DNA of 47,999 bases from a virus, in IMG/VR virus record IMGVR_UViG_3300028596_000020, positions 1 to 47,999 of that record. One strand, given 5' to 3'. Below, in pieces: positions 1-8,254 of this stretch. Position 1 is the first letter of the stretch; the number at the start of each line of letters is the position of its first letter. Below the pieces are notes generated by a model that did no database searches, was not told the DNA's origin, and saw nothing but the letters and a program-made list of their open reading frames with translations. A program made the translations under genes and the position numbers.

Positions 1-1310
1 AGCCCGAGGAGGGCAGTGAGGAGGAGAAGTCCCTCTCGACCAAGCCCAAGCGCGGCAAGATGCTCTCCGTCCAGGAGGCAGTCGCCCGCCTCGGCCTCAG
101 CGGCGGTTCCGGCATCACGGTCAACGAGCCGGAGCGGGACCTGTCCACCACCGAGACCCGCGTCATCCTCAACGGGGACGTGGTGCAGGACGCCGACATC
201 CGCTCGCTGGCCGAGGCCTTCCGGGACGCCTCGAGCCGCAGCCTGAAGACGGGCAAGGAGCGGGTCGCCCGCATCGAGACCTCGTTCGCCGACGAGCGCA
301 CGCTGACCGGCAAGATCAACGCCGACACCCGGCTGGTCGACTCGTTCGTCAGCCCGGAGGCCGTGGTCGCGGCGGGCGGGTGCTGCTCGCTCCCGCAGCC
401 GATCTACAGCAACCCCGTCCAGGGAAGCACGGACCGCCCCATCAAGAACGCCCTGCCGACGCTGGGCGCGACGCGGGGCAAGTTCACGTTCTTCCCGGCC
501 ATCTGCCTCCCGGTGGACGGCTTCGGGGTGTGGACCTGCGAGGACGACGAACTGGTCGACGAGGCGGACCCTGACACCTGGAAGCAGTGTGCCGAGGTCG
601 ACTGCGACGAGACCGACGAGGTCGGCGTCGACGCGGTCTACTCCTGCGTCACGGTGGGCAACTACACGACCCGGTTCGCGCCGGAGCAGTGGCAGGGCTA
701 CCTCGCGGCGCTGGCGATCCAGAACGCCCGTCGCGGTGAGGTCCTGCTCTTCGAGAAGATGCGGGCGCAGGTCATGTCCACCTACACGGTGGACGCGCTC
801 GGGTCCATCTTCGCCAACGTGGTGAACGGCGTCGGCACCGCCGCCGCCGCGCTCCGCCAGGACCAGCGCCTCGGGGACGTCCAGATGGACTTCTTCGTGA
901 GCGAGTCGCTGGTCACCGCCGTCCGCCTCGACCTGATCAACCGTCGGGTCTTCTCCTCGGCGGTCGACGACCCCAACGTGGCGGTGTCCCTGCTCAACAC
1001 GGCGCTCTCCAACGAGGGCGTCAACGCGATCTACTCGCAGGACCTGGACCCGGTGCAGTTCGGCTCCGGTGGCACGGACCCGCAGTTCCCGCTCACCCTC
1101 GGTTCGGTGCTGGCCCCCAACGGGTTCTTCACCTACCTGGACGGCGGCACGCTGGACCTCGGCACCGAGATCCGGGACCACAACCTCAACCGCCAGAACA
1201 AGGTCGCGGCGTTCGCCGAGTCCTACGAGGGCCTGCTGTCCCGTGGCTGCAACGCCCTCGGCCTGGACATCCCGGTCGAGATCTGCGACAACGTCGCCTG
1301 CCCGTCCTGA
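1..1310 (+). CDS. Major capsid protein, 5' end cut by window edge
   Basis: Likely forms the icosahedral shell. The frame is open from the first bases of the window (read from base 3), and the residues before the first Met at 60 are charged and linker-like. The true start is therefore probably upstream, and the Met at 60 may be internal, downstream of a scaffold-like or delta region. At least 416 residues are visible from that Met, a normal size for an HK97-type capsid. The C-terminal half has the mixed beta-rich, low-charge composition of a capsid and several Cys residues, ending in a Cys-containing tail. It is the first of the head-tail genes, with a strong ribosome site for the next gene about 10 bases after its stop. 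The assignment rests on position, size and general resemblance; no catalytic motif exists to confirm it. Confidence 0.72.
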   Translation, partial: PEEGSEEEKSLSTKPKRGKMLSVQEAVARLGLSGGSGITVNEPERDLSTTETRVILNGDVVQDADIRSLAEAFRDASSRSLKTGKERVARIETSFADERTLTGKINADTRLVDSFVSPEAVVAAGGCCSLPQPIYSNPVQGSTDRPIKNALPTLGATRGKFTFFPAICLPVDGFGVWTCEDDELVDEADPDTWKQCAEVDCDETDEVGVDAVYSCVTVGNYTTRFAPEQWQGYLAALAIQNARRGEVLLFEKMRAQVMSTYTVDALGSIFANVVNGVGTAAAALRQDQRLGDVQMDFFVSESLVTAVRLDLINRRVFSSAVDDPNVAVSLLNTALSNEGVNAIYSQDLDPVQFGSGGTDPQFPLTLGSVLAPNGFFTYLDGGTLDLGTEIRDHNLNRQNKVAAFAESYEGLLSRGCNALGLDIPVEICDNVACPS

Positions 1311-1341
1311 TCGCCGGCTCAACTAGGAAGGAGGGGCTCTG

Positions 1342-2115
1342 ATGTCCAACACTCTCATGGAGGGCGTGGAGGTCGAGGCTCCGGACGTTCGGTCCGGGGG
1401 CATCCTCGACATCTCACTCCCCGCTCCGCAGGGCTGGATGCAGGGCCTCTCCATCCCGTTCTACGGGTGTGGCGAGCCGGAGGTCGTGGATCGGTGCGTC
1501 ACCGCCGAGGACGTCCCTCTCCACAAGACTGCTGTCGCCGAGTTCCACCCGTTCGGCATTCGGCAGAGCGCGACGTGCAGCAGCCTGTCCCGGCTGGACC
1601 AGAAGAAGCACGCGGAGGGTCGCCTTGACTCGACGACGGAGTGGGCGGTGGCGCGTCAACTGGCGACGGACGGTGTTGGCCTCGGCACTCCGTCGTTCGA
1701 CGACGGGGTCAACCTCGGTGTCGTCGCAGACGGGAACTTCGCTCTCGCTGTGGGGACGCTGGAGCAGGCTGCGGCTGACGCTGGGTTCGGTGCTCAGTGG
1801 TGGCTCCACGCTCCGGTCAAGGCAGCGGCGTTCCTCGCGGAAGCCGACCTGCTGAACGGAACGCGGTCGCCGACCGGCGCACCGTGGGTAGTCAGTGTCG
1901 GCTACCCGGTTCAAGGAGCCACCACCATCCGTCTCTGGGCGACCGGCCCGGTGTGGGCGGCGGTGGACGAGGCCTTCGTCCTGAACGACCTGGACCGTCG
2001 GAACAACGCCGACGAGGCTTTCGCTCAGCGCAGCGCCATCGTTGCGTTCGATCCCTGCATCAACCTGCACATCGATGTCACAGTCCCGGCCAGCCCCAAC
2101 ATCGGAAGCGAGTAA
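1342..2115 (+). CDS. Virion-associated protein of unknown role (head or connector region)
   Basis: A 257-residue protein starting at an ATG with a near-perfect ribosome site (AGGAAGGAGG). It lies between the capsid gene and the probable major tail protein, with only 4 bases before the next gene. The middle section carries an AVGTLEQAAADAG stretch followed by a run typical of phage structural proteins that list residues of a capsid-like or hub-like fold. I do not recognise the family. Cys residues at several positions parallel those of the flanking capsid and adaptor proteins. It could be a second capsid-lattice or decoration protein, or a connector. Position is the main evidence for a virion role. 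Confidence 0.6.
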   Translation: MSNTLMEGVEVEAPDVRSGGILDISLPAPQGWMQGLSIPFYGCGEPEVVDRCVTAEDVPLHKTAVAEFHPFGIRQSATCSSLSRLDQKKHAEGRLDSTTEWAVARQLATDGVGLGTPSFDDGVNLGVVADGNFALAVGTLEQAAADAGFGAQWWLHAPVKAAAFLAEADLLNGTRSPTGAPWVVSVGYPVQGATTIRLWATGPVWAAVDEAFVLNDLDRRNNADEAFAQRSAIVAFDPCINLHIDVTVPASPNIGSE

Positions 2116-2119
2116 CACA

Positions 2120-2800
2120 ATGGGAAACTGCATCACGCCCGATCTGGGGCGCATCAAGAAGGTCGGGCTCTTCCTGGCCGACGAGTGCCTCACCCCGCTC
2201 TTCGGGGCTGACATGGGCTACCTCGACGACTGCCCCGCAGCCTTCGAGACCAGCGACAACGTGGACGACGGCGAGGAGTTCACCCGCCGCTGCGCCGACG
2301 GATCGATCAAGCGGTACATCCCCGGCAAGAAGTCGCTCCAGTCGATCGAGGTCAACATGGACCTCCACTGGCTCGACCCCGAGTGGATCGCCAACGCTGG
2401 CGGGGCCACCGCGATCGAGCACGACGGCGAGGTCATCGGCTGGGCCGACGGCGTCAGCGACCGCTTCAACGTGATCGTGGTCGTGTGGCAGGAGATCCTC
2501 GGCGAGTGCGGTGGCGGCGTCACCGGCGACTTCGTCCGGATCTACCCGGTCAAGGGCGCGACGGTCACCGAGGAGGGCACTCCCGGCAGCGAGGACAACT
2601 ACGTCCGCATCACGGGCAACACCTCCGACAGCCACAACCTCGGCCTCGGCCCGGTGCCGCTGGCGCTGGACACCATCACCGGCGACTCCGAGTGGCTGAC
2701 CGACCCGCTGCCCGACGGCACCCACCGTCACCGGTTCGTCGGCGGCGTGGCCCCCGACGGCTGCGGCGCTGTCGCCACGGTCGACTCCGGCTCGGCCTGA
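2120..2800 (+). CDS. Probable major tail (tube) protein
   Basis: 226 residues from the ATG at 2120, four bases after the previous stop, with GGAAGCGAG upstream as ribosome site. The protein is beta-rich and acidic, with a central NVIVVVWQEI segment and a following VRIYPVKGA segment of the kind seen in tail-tube subunits. The slot where a major tail protein usually sits (between the terminator-like gene ending at 4059 and the chaperone at 4147) is empty, which supports assigning the role to this gene. A decoration or neck protein is the alternative. If correct, the tail tube gene precedes the connectors, an unusual order. Confidence 0.48.
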   Translation: MGNCITPDLGRIKKVGLFLADECLTPLFGADMGYLDDCPAAFETSDNVDDGEEFTRRCADGSIKRYIPGKKSLQSIEVNMDLHWLDPEWIANAGGATAIEHDGEVIGWADGVSDRFNVIVVVWQEILGECGGGVTGDFVRIYPVKGATVTEEGTPGSEDNYVRITGNTSDSHNLGLGPVPLALDTITGDSEWLTDPLPDGTHRHRFVGGVAPDGCGAVATVDSGSA

Positions 2801-2813
2801 GCGGTAGGACACG

Positions 2814-3536
2814 ATGACCCTCCTGAGTGAGACCTCGTGTCCGTGGGAGGTAGACGCCGAGAGTTGCGGGCTGGCCGATCTTGACCCCGAGTCCCCGCTC
2901 TTCCTCCAGTCCGTTGAGACCGCCTCGTCCATCATGACGAGGCTGTCGGGGTACACGATCGGGCAGTGTGAGGTCGAGATCCGCCCGCTGAATCTGTGCC
3001 CCGAGTGCCGGACGTGGTGCTGCGGCGGGGGCGACGCGATCCACATCACCAGCCCGTTCAACCTCTCTGTCTGGGACGTCTCCCGTGTCCGGCTGGGCGC
3101 GGACGAGTACCCCACATCCTCGTGGCGGTTCGACCGCAACTCCCGGATGCTGTACCGGGTGCCGCCCGACGTCTGGCCCAAGAGAGACGAGAAGTGGTCC
3201 GACGCCGGCGAGGGCGAGGCGTTCGTCGTGGATGCCACGGTCGGCACCCCGCCTGACTCATGGGGGTTGGACGTGGTCGCTCGGCTGACGAAGGAACTCT
3301 TCCTGTCCTGCACGGGTAAGAAGTGTCGTCTCCCGTCCAACGTGACCAGCGTCACCAGTCAGGGTATCACGGTCCGGCTCCGGGACGACGAGATCAACAC
3401 CTTCATCCCGGAACTCGGTGCGTGGGTCAACGCTGTCAACCCGCACGGCGCTCGGTTGCCCGCCGCCGTGTATTCCCCTGACCTCGCCACGGCTCGCAGG
3501 GGCGGTCTGAGGGCTCTGGGGGGCTGTTGTGCGTGA
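2814..3536 (+). CDS. Head-to-tail adaptor
   Basis: A 240-residue connector protein, expected to dock under the portal. It has the plan common in actinobacteriophage adaptors: an early helix covering the LQSVETASSIMTRLSG stretch, a Cys-rich patch (about residues 57-72), a WDVSRVRLGADEY stretch, then a late GLDVVARLTKELFLSC helix. A KKCRLPSNVTSVTSQGITV motif follows, which closely matches the RLPSxVTSVxRQGVT signature of that family. It overlaps the next gene by 8 bases, which suggests translational coupling. The family recognition is from memory and should be checked by HHpred. Confidence 0.68.
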   Translation: MTLLSETSCPWEVDAESCGLADLDPESPLFLQSVETASSIMTRLSGYTIGQCEVEIRPLNLCPECRTWCCGGGDAIHITSPFNLSVWDVSRVRLGADEYPTSSWRFDRNSRMLYRVPPDVWPKRDEKWSDAGEGEAFVVDATVGTPPDSWGLDVVARLTKELFLSCTGKKCRLPSNVTSVTSQGITVRLRDDEINTFIPELGAWVNAVNPHGARLPAAVYSPDLATARRGGLRALGGCCA

Positions 3537-4059
3537 TGCCCTAGCCGTGGTGGCTGATAGGCTTCTGACGGCAGCCTCAGACGCTCTGAGCGATGACCTG
3601 CGCCCGGTGTGCAAGGTCTACCAGACGCACGGCATCCCGGTGATCTTCATGTGCTGCGAGTGCGAAGATGAAGAGTTGGGTGAGGAGGCCAATGGGGAGA
3701 TCAGCATCCACTTCCGCCGTCTCTTCGACGCGGACGCTTCCACGCTCGACGAGGTGCGGCGTATCCGTCCCTGCAAGGGCGGGGCGACAGCCGCTCAGTT
3801 CCGGCTGGTGCTGGCCCGGTGCCGCCCCATCATCGACGAGAACGGGAACCTCCCGCCGTACGAAACATTGACCGACCACACCGGGGATCAACTCCGTGAT
3901 GTGGAGTTGCTCTGGCAGGGGTTGGCCTGCTCCGGCATGGACCTCCGCATCGACGACATCTCGGCTGATCTCAGCGATCCTGGGACCTGCTCCGTCATCT
4001 TCGTGGACCTCACCGTGCAGGTGCAGGTTCCTCCGTTGCCTGTCGACCAATCGGCGTGA
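3529..4059 (+). CDS. Tail terminator / head-tail completion protein
   Basis: 176 residues beginning at GTG 3529 inside the end of the adaptor gene (GTG reading VRDALAVV). The position directly after the adaptor and the mixed alpha/beta composition suit a stopper or tail-terminator protein. The FRLVLARCRPIIDENG stretch followed by LRDVELLWQGLAC resembles the second connector protein of other actinobacteriophages. A Cys-Cys-Glu-Cys cluster lies near residue 44. No enzymatic motif is seen. The exact connector role (stopper or terminator) cannot be separated from sequence alone. Confidence 0.55.
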   Translation: MRDALAVVADRLLTAASDALSDDLRPVCKVYQTHGIPVIFMCCECEDEELGEEANGEISIHFRRLFDADASTLDEVRRIRPCKGGATAAQFRLVLARCRPIIDENGNLPPYETLTDHTGDQLRDVELLWQGLACSGMDLRIDDISADLSDPGTCSVIFVDLTVQVQVPPLPVDQSA

Positions 4060-4076
4060 TTGCTACGCTGCGGCTA

Positions 4077-4118
4077 CCGTGGGCCGGAGGTTCTCCTCTA
4101 GTTCTCTCCGGCCCACGG
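4077..4118 (+). terminator. 13-bp perfect hairpin before the tail chaperone gene
   Basis: Left arm 4077-4089 and right arm 4106-4118 are perfect reverse complements (CCGTGGGCCGGAG), around a 16-base loop, in an 87-base intergenic gap. No U-tract follows. It could be an actinobacterial-type terminator that lowers readthrough from the abundant capsid transcript. It could equally be an mRNA-stabilising or processing structure set just before the tail genes. Confidence 0.6.
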
Positions 4119-4146
4119 CCAATCGCTAGAACAAAGGAGAACAGCG

Positions 4147-4530
4147 ATGACTGAAGAAGTACGCCGTGACGTAGTCAAGTTGGGCCTCGACTTCCGGGCA
4201 ATCCCGGTTGACCTCGGGGACGGCATCGAGTGGGAGTTCCACCCCGACCCCTCGCCCGAGCAGTGGTCCACCCTCGTGGACTCGCTCAAGAAGTTCACCA
4301 AGTTCGAGGACGACGACTTCGGGGGCTCGGCCTTCAAGGAGGCTCTCGCCGGCTTCACGAAGGCGATGTCCGAGATGCTCGTCAAGCCCGCGCAGCAGGC
4401 CGAGTGGATCGAGAAGGGCTACGGCCTCGGCCCCCAGCAGGCGATCTCTGAGGCACTGATGGGGATCTGGACGGGTTTCCCTACGACGCAGCAATCACCC
4501 TCTGGGAAGGGATCCAGGAAAACTGGATAA
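4147..4530 (+). CDS. Tail assembly chaperone (G product)
   Basis: 127 residues, ATG preceded by AAAGGAGAA. It acts as a chaperone on the tape measure during tail assembly and is not expected in the mature tail. It sits in the canonical place before the tape measure. It ends in a short, low-complexity tail (TTQQSPSGKGSRKTG), as unshifted G proteins do. The frameshift site lies near its end, at codons 109-111. Function is inferred from gene order and the adjacent slippery sequence, which together are characteristic. Confidence 0.85.
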   Translation: MTEEVRRDVVKLGLDFRAIPVDLGDGIEWEFHPDPSPEQWSTLVDSLKKFTKFEDDDFGGSAFKEALAGFTKAMSEMLVKPAQQAEWIEKGYGLGPQQAISEALMGIWTGFPTTQQSPSGKGSRKTG

Positions 4531-4736
4531 GCCTCGTCACGTCCTGGAACCTCAACGGTGTTCGGTGGAAGGAGTTCTCATTCGCAGAAATGCTCTGGAT
4601 GGTTCACCTGACCACGATCGAGCAGATGAAGGAAGACAAGCCGCAGCAGGTTCGTCTGTACCTCAACCAAACCAAGGACTACACTGCTCTTCGTGAGTGG
4701 GACCGGTCCCAGATGAAGGATTCCTCAGACAAGTAG
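4147..4736 (+). CDS. Tail assembly chaperone G-T fusion made by -1 frameshift
   Basis: A GGGTTTC heptamer at 4473-4479 reads G-GGT-TTC in the G frame. This fits the X-XXY-YYZ rule for -1 slippage, giving GGG-TTT. After slippage the reading continues as CCC TAC GAC (starting at 4479) to the TAG at 4734-4736. The fusion is 196 residues: 111 from G and 85 from T. The T part reads DAAITLWEGIQENWISL and continues to a charged C-terminus ending SSDK. The T frame has no start codon of its own with a ribosome site, so it is only made by frameshifting. Confidence 0.85.
4473..4479 (+). promoter_or_regulatory. Programmed -1 ribosomal frameshift slippery site GGGTTTC
   Basis: Heptamer in the phase needed for tandem -1 slippage of the two tRNAs, at the point where the G and T chaperone frames overlap (4473-4530). 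Equivalent sites in this position are general in tailed phages. Confidence 0.85.
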
Positions 4737-4751
4737 GCGGGAGGTGGGTTC

Positions 4752-5186
4752 ATGGCAGGCGCAAGCGGCGTCTACGTCGGCGGCGGAGCGACGGTAGTCA
4801 TGGACCCACCTCCCCTCGTCTACGTGAATGTCTTCCACCCCGCATCCGGCCCTGAGCGCCACCTCCGCAAGAAGGCAGAGGCCGTGGCAAGCATGGCGCG
4901 TAGCCTCGCCCCTGTCAAGACCGGGGCGCTGAAGGCGACAATCCGGGTCGACCAGAACCGCGACGAGAAGGGCCGGTTCTCGTTCGGCTTCGCGGTCTCT
5001 GCTGGAACCGACCACGGGTACTACGTTCACGAGGGAACCGGCCCCTCGCCCCGCTGGCCGTCCAACCGAAAGGTCATGAAGTTCCAGGGGTCAGGTGGCG
5101 ACATCGTCTACCGCGACTTCGTCATGCACCCCGGCACTCCCGCGCAGCCGTTCCTCGCGGACGCGCTCGTAGCGATGGCGCGCTGA
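4752..5186 (+). CDS. HK97 gp10-like tail protein
   Basis: 144 residues with GGGAGGTGGG as ribosome site. It contains the arrangement of HK97-gp10-like proteins: a helix with many Ala/Arg, then SLAPVKTGALKATIR (the usual 'P-x-x-T-G-x-L-x-x-S/T' motif). This is followed by a G-rich YYVHEGTGP strand and a C-terminal HPGTPAQPFLADAL motif. The family is usually a tail-completion or neck component. Here it lies after the chaperones and one base before the tape measure, so it may act at the tail rather than the head junction. Confidence 0.7.
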   Translation: MAGASGVYVGGGATVVMDPPPLVYVNVFHPASGPERHLRKKAEAVASMARSLAPVKTGALKATIRVDQNRDEKGRFSFGFAVSAGTDHGYYVHEGTGPSPRWPSNRKVMKFQGSGGDIVYRDFVMHPGTPAQPFLADALVAMAR

Positions 5187-5187
5187 G

Positions 5188-8100
5188 ATGCCGGGGCTCG
5201 GTCCACGCGTCGGCGGGGCACACGTCGACGTCAATCTCAAGTTCGACGACAAGTCTGTCGGTCAGGTCGGGAAGCAGATTCACCGACAGTTGTCGAGCCT
5301 GAGCAAGAGTCTGGCTGCGGTGGGCGAGCGGAACCGCAAGGTCTACCAGTCGATCGGCAAGGACGCGGTCACCGCGTGGCGCTCCCTCCTCGGCGTGATC
5401 ACGACGGGCGCTCCTCACATGGGTTCCGCGATCAGCGCCGTGTCCGGTGCCGCGACCATGCTGGCCGGGTCGCTCTACTCCACCCTCCAGTCGTCGTACG
5501 CCCTGCTCCCCGTCTTCACCAGCCTCGGTGTCGCCAGTCTCACCCTCAAGGTCGGTATGCGGGGCTTCGCTCAGGCGGTGTCCGAGACCAATCCGAAAGC
5601 ACTCAAAGAGATGCTCGCGGATATGCCGAAGTCGATGCAGAACGCGGTCATGGCGACCCGGAAACTCTCTAACGAGATGCGGGCTGCCATCTGGCCGAAG
5701 TTGTTCGCCGGGCTGAGCGAGGGCATCGAGAAACTCCGCAATACGGGCGTGATCCAGCGCGGTCTCGGCTTGATGGCCGACCAGTTGAACGGTCTGGCGA
5801 AGGGTGTTCTCAACTACGCCAACTCGGGGGCAGGCGTCAAGACCCTCAACAAGTTCTTCGCGAACAACGCGAAGGTGTTCGGGGCGCTGTCCAAGGCCGT
5901 GGTCCCGTTCCTCGACGGGTTCCTGCGGCTCGTCAACGCGCTGACCCCCTCAGCCATTCGGCTCTCTGGCCGCATCACCGATATGGCGAAGTCGTTCCAG
6001 TCCTGGACGAAGGAAGCAGGCTTCGGCAAGCGGATCGACGACATGATGAAGGGGGCCGAGAAGACGGCGGGCCTCCTCTTCAAGACGCTGGGCAATCTCG
6101 GCTCGGCCATTCTCAACGTGTTCAACATCGCGAACCCCTCCACGAACACGTTCCTCCAGATGCTGGTGGATGTCACCCAGCGGTTCGAGGACTGGACGAA
6201 CAGCGTGGGCGGGAAGAACGCCATCGCGAAGTGGGCCGAGCAGTCGGTCGGCGTGATGAAGCAGTTGGGACACACCGTCGAGGCGGTGTTCAAGGTCCTC
6301 GCTGAACTCGCCGACCCCCGCGTCATCACGTCGTTCCTGAAGACGCTGGAGGGGGCGTTCAACCTTCTCGGCAAGTTGCCGCTGGACAAGATCGTGTCGG
6401 CCTTCGTCACTCTTTCCGAGGCGCTTCAGCCGGTGAGCAGCCTCTTCCTCGCCATCACCATCGGCGTCGTGTCTCTCAACATCCTGCTCGGTAGCCTGAT
6501 CGGGCAGGTGGGCGGCGTGTTCTCCGTCCTCTTCAAACTCCTCAAGTTCAAACTTCTCATCAACATCCTCAAGGGGACGGGCGGCGGCGCGAACGCGGCT
6601 GGGAACGCCGCCGCTGGCGCGGCGAAGAAGATGGGCTTCCTGTCTCGAGCATGGGCGTTCCTGCTCAAGATCGTGGGCAAGGTGAAGTCCGTCTTCAGCG
6701 GGGTCACCGGGTTCTTCTCCAAGACCAGCGCGGCCACGGGGCAGACGGCGTCCAAGGTCAGCAGACTTGCCAGCGTGTTCAAGCCCGTGATGGGCATCCT
6801 CGCCCGGTTCGTGAAGTTCGCAGGGCCGGTAGGCATCGCGGTCTGGATCGGCATCATCATCTCCAAGTCCAAGGATCTCCAGGCGAAGTTGGGTGGGGTC
6901 TGGGACGCGATGAAGGGGGTGTGGAAGAACCTCTCCGGTGCGTTCAAGGAGATCGGCACCGCCCTCAAGCCGCTGGCCCCTGTCGCAGATGCGGCTGGCT
7001 CGGCGTTCGGCTTCGTCTTCGACATCCTCGACAAGATCGCCGAACTCGCCATCGGTCTGGTCCTGGACACCATCATCTACGGCTTCAAGTCGCTGGGGAA
7101 CGTGATCAAGGGGCTCGGCTCCATCATCGCCGGCCTCATCAACGTGTTGGTCGGCCTGTTCACCCTGGACTTCGGCAAGGTCTGGGAAGGGCTGAAGCAG
7201 ATGTTCTCCGGCCTCGGCCCGCTGCTGAAGGGCGCGTTCGGGCTGTTCATCACGTTCTTCGCCCCGGCGAAACTGGCGAAGATCGGGATGGGCTTGCTCA
7301 AGGGGCTGGGCAGTGGCATCGCGAAGGCGGTACCGGGACTCCTGGCGGGGATCGGCAAGTTGGTCGTCAGTGTCCTCAAGTTCTTCGTGACGCTGCCGTT
7401 CAAGTTGCTCAGGCTCGGTGGGCAGGCGATCGTGTGGCTGGGGAAGGCCGTGGTCAAGAACGGCCCGAAGGTGCTGATGGCGGTCGGCAAACTCTACCTC
7501 AACATCATCAAGTGGATCCTGAAGTTGCCCGGTCGCCTGCTCGATCTCGGCATGAAGGCAGTCCAGAAGTTGGGGAGCGCCGTCGTCAAGGGCACCCCGA
7601 AGGTTCTTTCAGCGGCTGGCAGAATCGTCGAGGGCGTCCTCAACTGGATCGCGAAACTGCCCGGACGCCTGCTCACTCTGGGCGGTCAGGCCGTCACGAA
7701 GTTGGGCAGCGCCATCCGGTCGGGGATCGGCACCCTGAAGAATATTGCCGGCGACATCGTCGAGTCGGTTGTGAACATCATCCGGGGTCTCCCCGGCAAG
7801 TTGCTCAACCTCGGCTCTAGCCTGCTCAACGCGGGCAAGACGCTGGGTGGCAAGATCCTCGAGGGCATCCGAAGCGGAATCACCGCCATCGGCGATATGG
7901 CCTCCAGTGTCGCCACTAGCCTGAAGAACGGTATCAACAGCGCCATCGGTCTCCCGAAGGACCTGTCGTTCAACGTGCTGGGCAAGAAGATCGGGTTCAC
8001 CATTCCCGGCTTCGAGAAGGGCGGTATCGCTCCGGGTGGTCTGATCGCCGTTGGCGAGGGTGGCCCCGAACTCATGGCTCCTCCCCGTGGGTCGAGGATC

Positions 8101-8253
8101 TACTCGAACAAGGAGAGCAAGAAGATGATGGGCAGCGGACTTCCCAGCACGGTGATTCTCCGCGTGGGTGCCCGCGACTTCCTGGCCTACGTCGAAGAGG
8201 TGGCGGACGGTCGGATCGACGCCTCGGACAACCTCGCATGGCAGGGAGCCTGA
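5188..8253 (+). CDS. Tape measure protein
   Basis: 1021 residues, the longest gene of the window. It sets tail length and forms part of the DNA-ejection channel. The N-terminal third is helical with many charged residues. From about residue 380 there are repeated Gly/Ala/Leu-rich hydrophobic stretches with LGK- and KLP-type repeats, typical of tape measures. The C-terminus (about 930-1021) has a GFEKGGIAPGGLIAVGEGGPEL motif-type region found at the end of many tape measures. At roughly 1.5 angstrom per residue the tail would be about 150 nm, an estimate from the general ruler rule. It starts one base after the preceding stop. Confidence 0.93.
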   Translation: MPGLGPRVGGAHVDVNLKFDDKSVGQVGKQIHRQLSSLSKSLAAVGERNRKVYQSIGKDAVTAWRSLLGVITTGAPHMGSAISAVSGAATMLAGSLYSTLQSSYALLPVFTSLGVASLTLKVGMRGFAQAVSETNPKALKEMLADMPKSMQNAVMATRKLSNEMRAAIWPKLFAGLSEGIEKLRNTGVIQRGLGLMADQLNGLAKGVLNYANSGAGVKTLNKFFANNAKVFGALSKAVVPFLDGFLRLVNALTPSAIRLSGRITDMAKSFQSWTKEAGFGKRIDDMMKGAEKTAGLLFKTLGNLGSAILNVFNIANPSTNTFLQMLVDVTQRFEDWTNSVGGKNAIAKWAEQSVGVMKQLGHTVEAVFKVLAELADPRVITSFLKTLEGAFNLLGKLPLDKIVSAFVTLSEALQPVSSLFLAITIGVVSLNILLGSLIGQVGGVFSVLFKLLKFKLLINILKGTGGGANAAGNAAAGAAKKMGFLSRAWAFLLKIVGKVKSVFSGVTGFFSKTSAATGQTASKVSRLASVFKPVMGILARFVKFAGPVGIAVWIGIIISKSKDLQAKLGGVWDAMKGVWKNLSGAFKEIGTALKPLAPVADAAGSAFGFVFDILDKIAELAIGLVLDTIIYGFKSLGNVIKGLGSIIAGLINVLVGLFTLDFGKVWEGLKQMFSGLGPLLKGAFGLFITFFAPAKLAKIGMGLLKGLGSGIAKAVPGLLAGIGKLVVSVLKFFVTLPFKLLRLGGQAIVWLGKAVVKNGPKVLMAVGKLYLNIIKWILKLPGRLLDLGMKAVQKLGSAVVKGTPKVLSAAGRIVEGVLNWIAKLPGRLLTLGGQAVTKLGSAIRSGIGTLKNIAGDIVESVVNIIRGLPGKLLNLGSSLLNAGKTLGGKILEGIRSGITAIGDMASSVATSLKNGINSAIGLPKDLSFNVLGKKIGFTIPGFEKGGIAPGGLIAVGEGGPELMAPPRGSRIYSNKESKKMMGSGLPSTVILRVGARDFLAYVEEVADGRIDASDNLAWQGA

Positions 8254-8254
8254 G

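Noticed and set aside
2078-3355. Long minus-strand frame in the structural region
   Set aside because: Overlaps two clear plus-strand genes, lacks a protein-like pattern or a ribosome site, and would be the only minus gene in the block.
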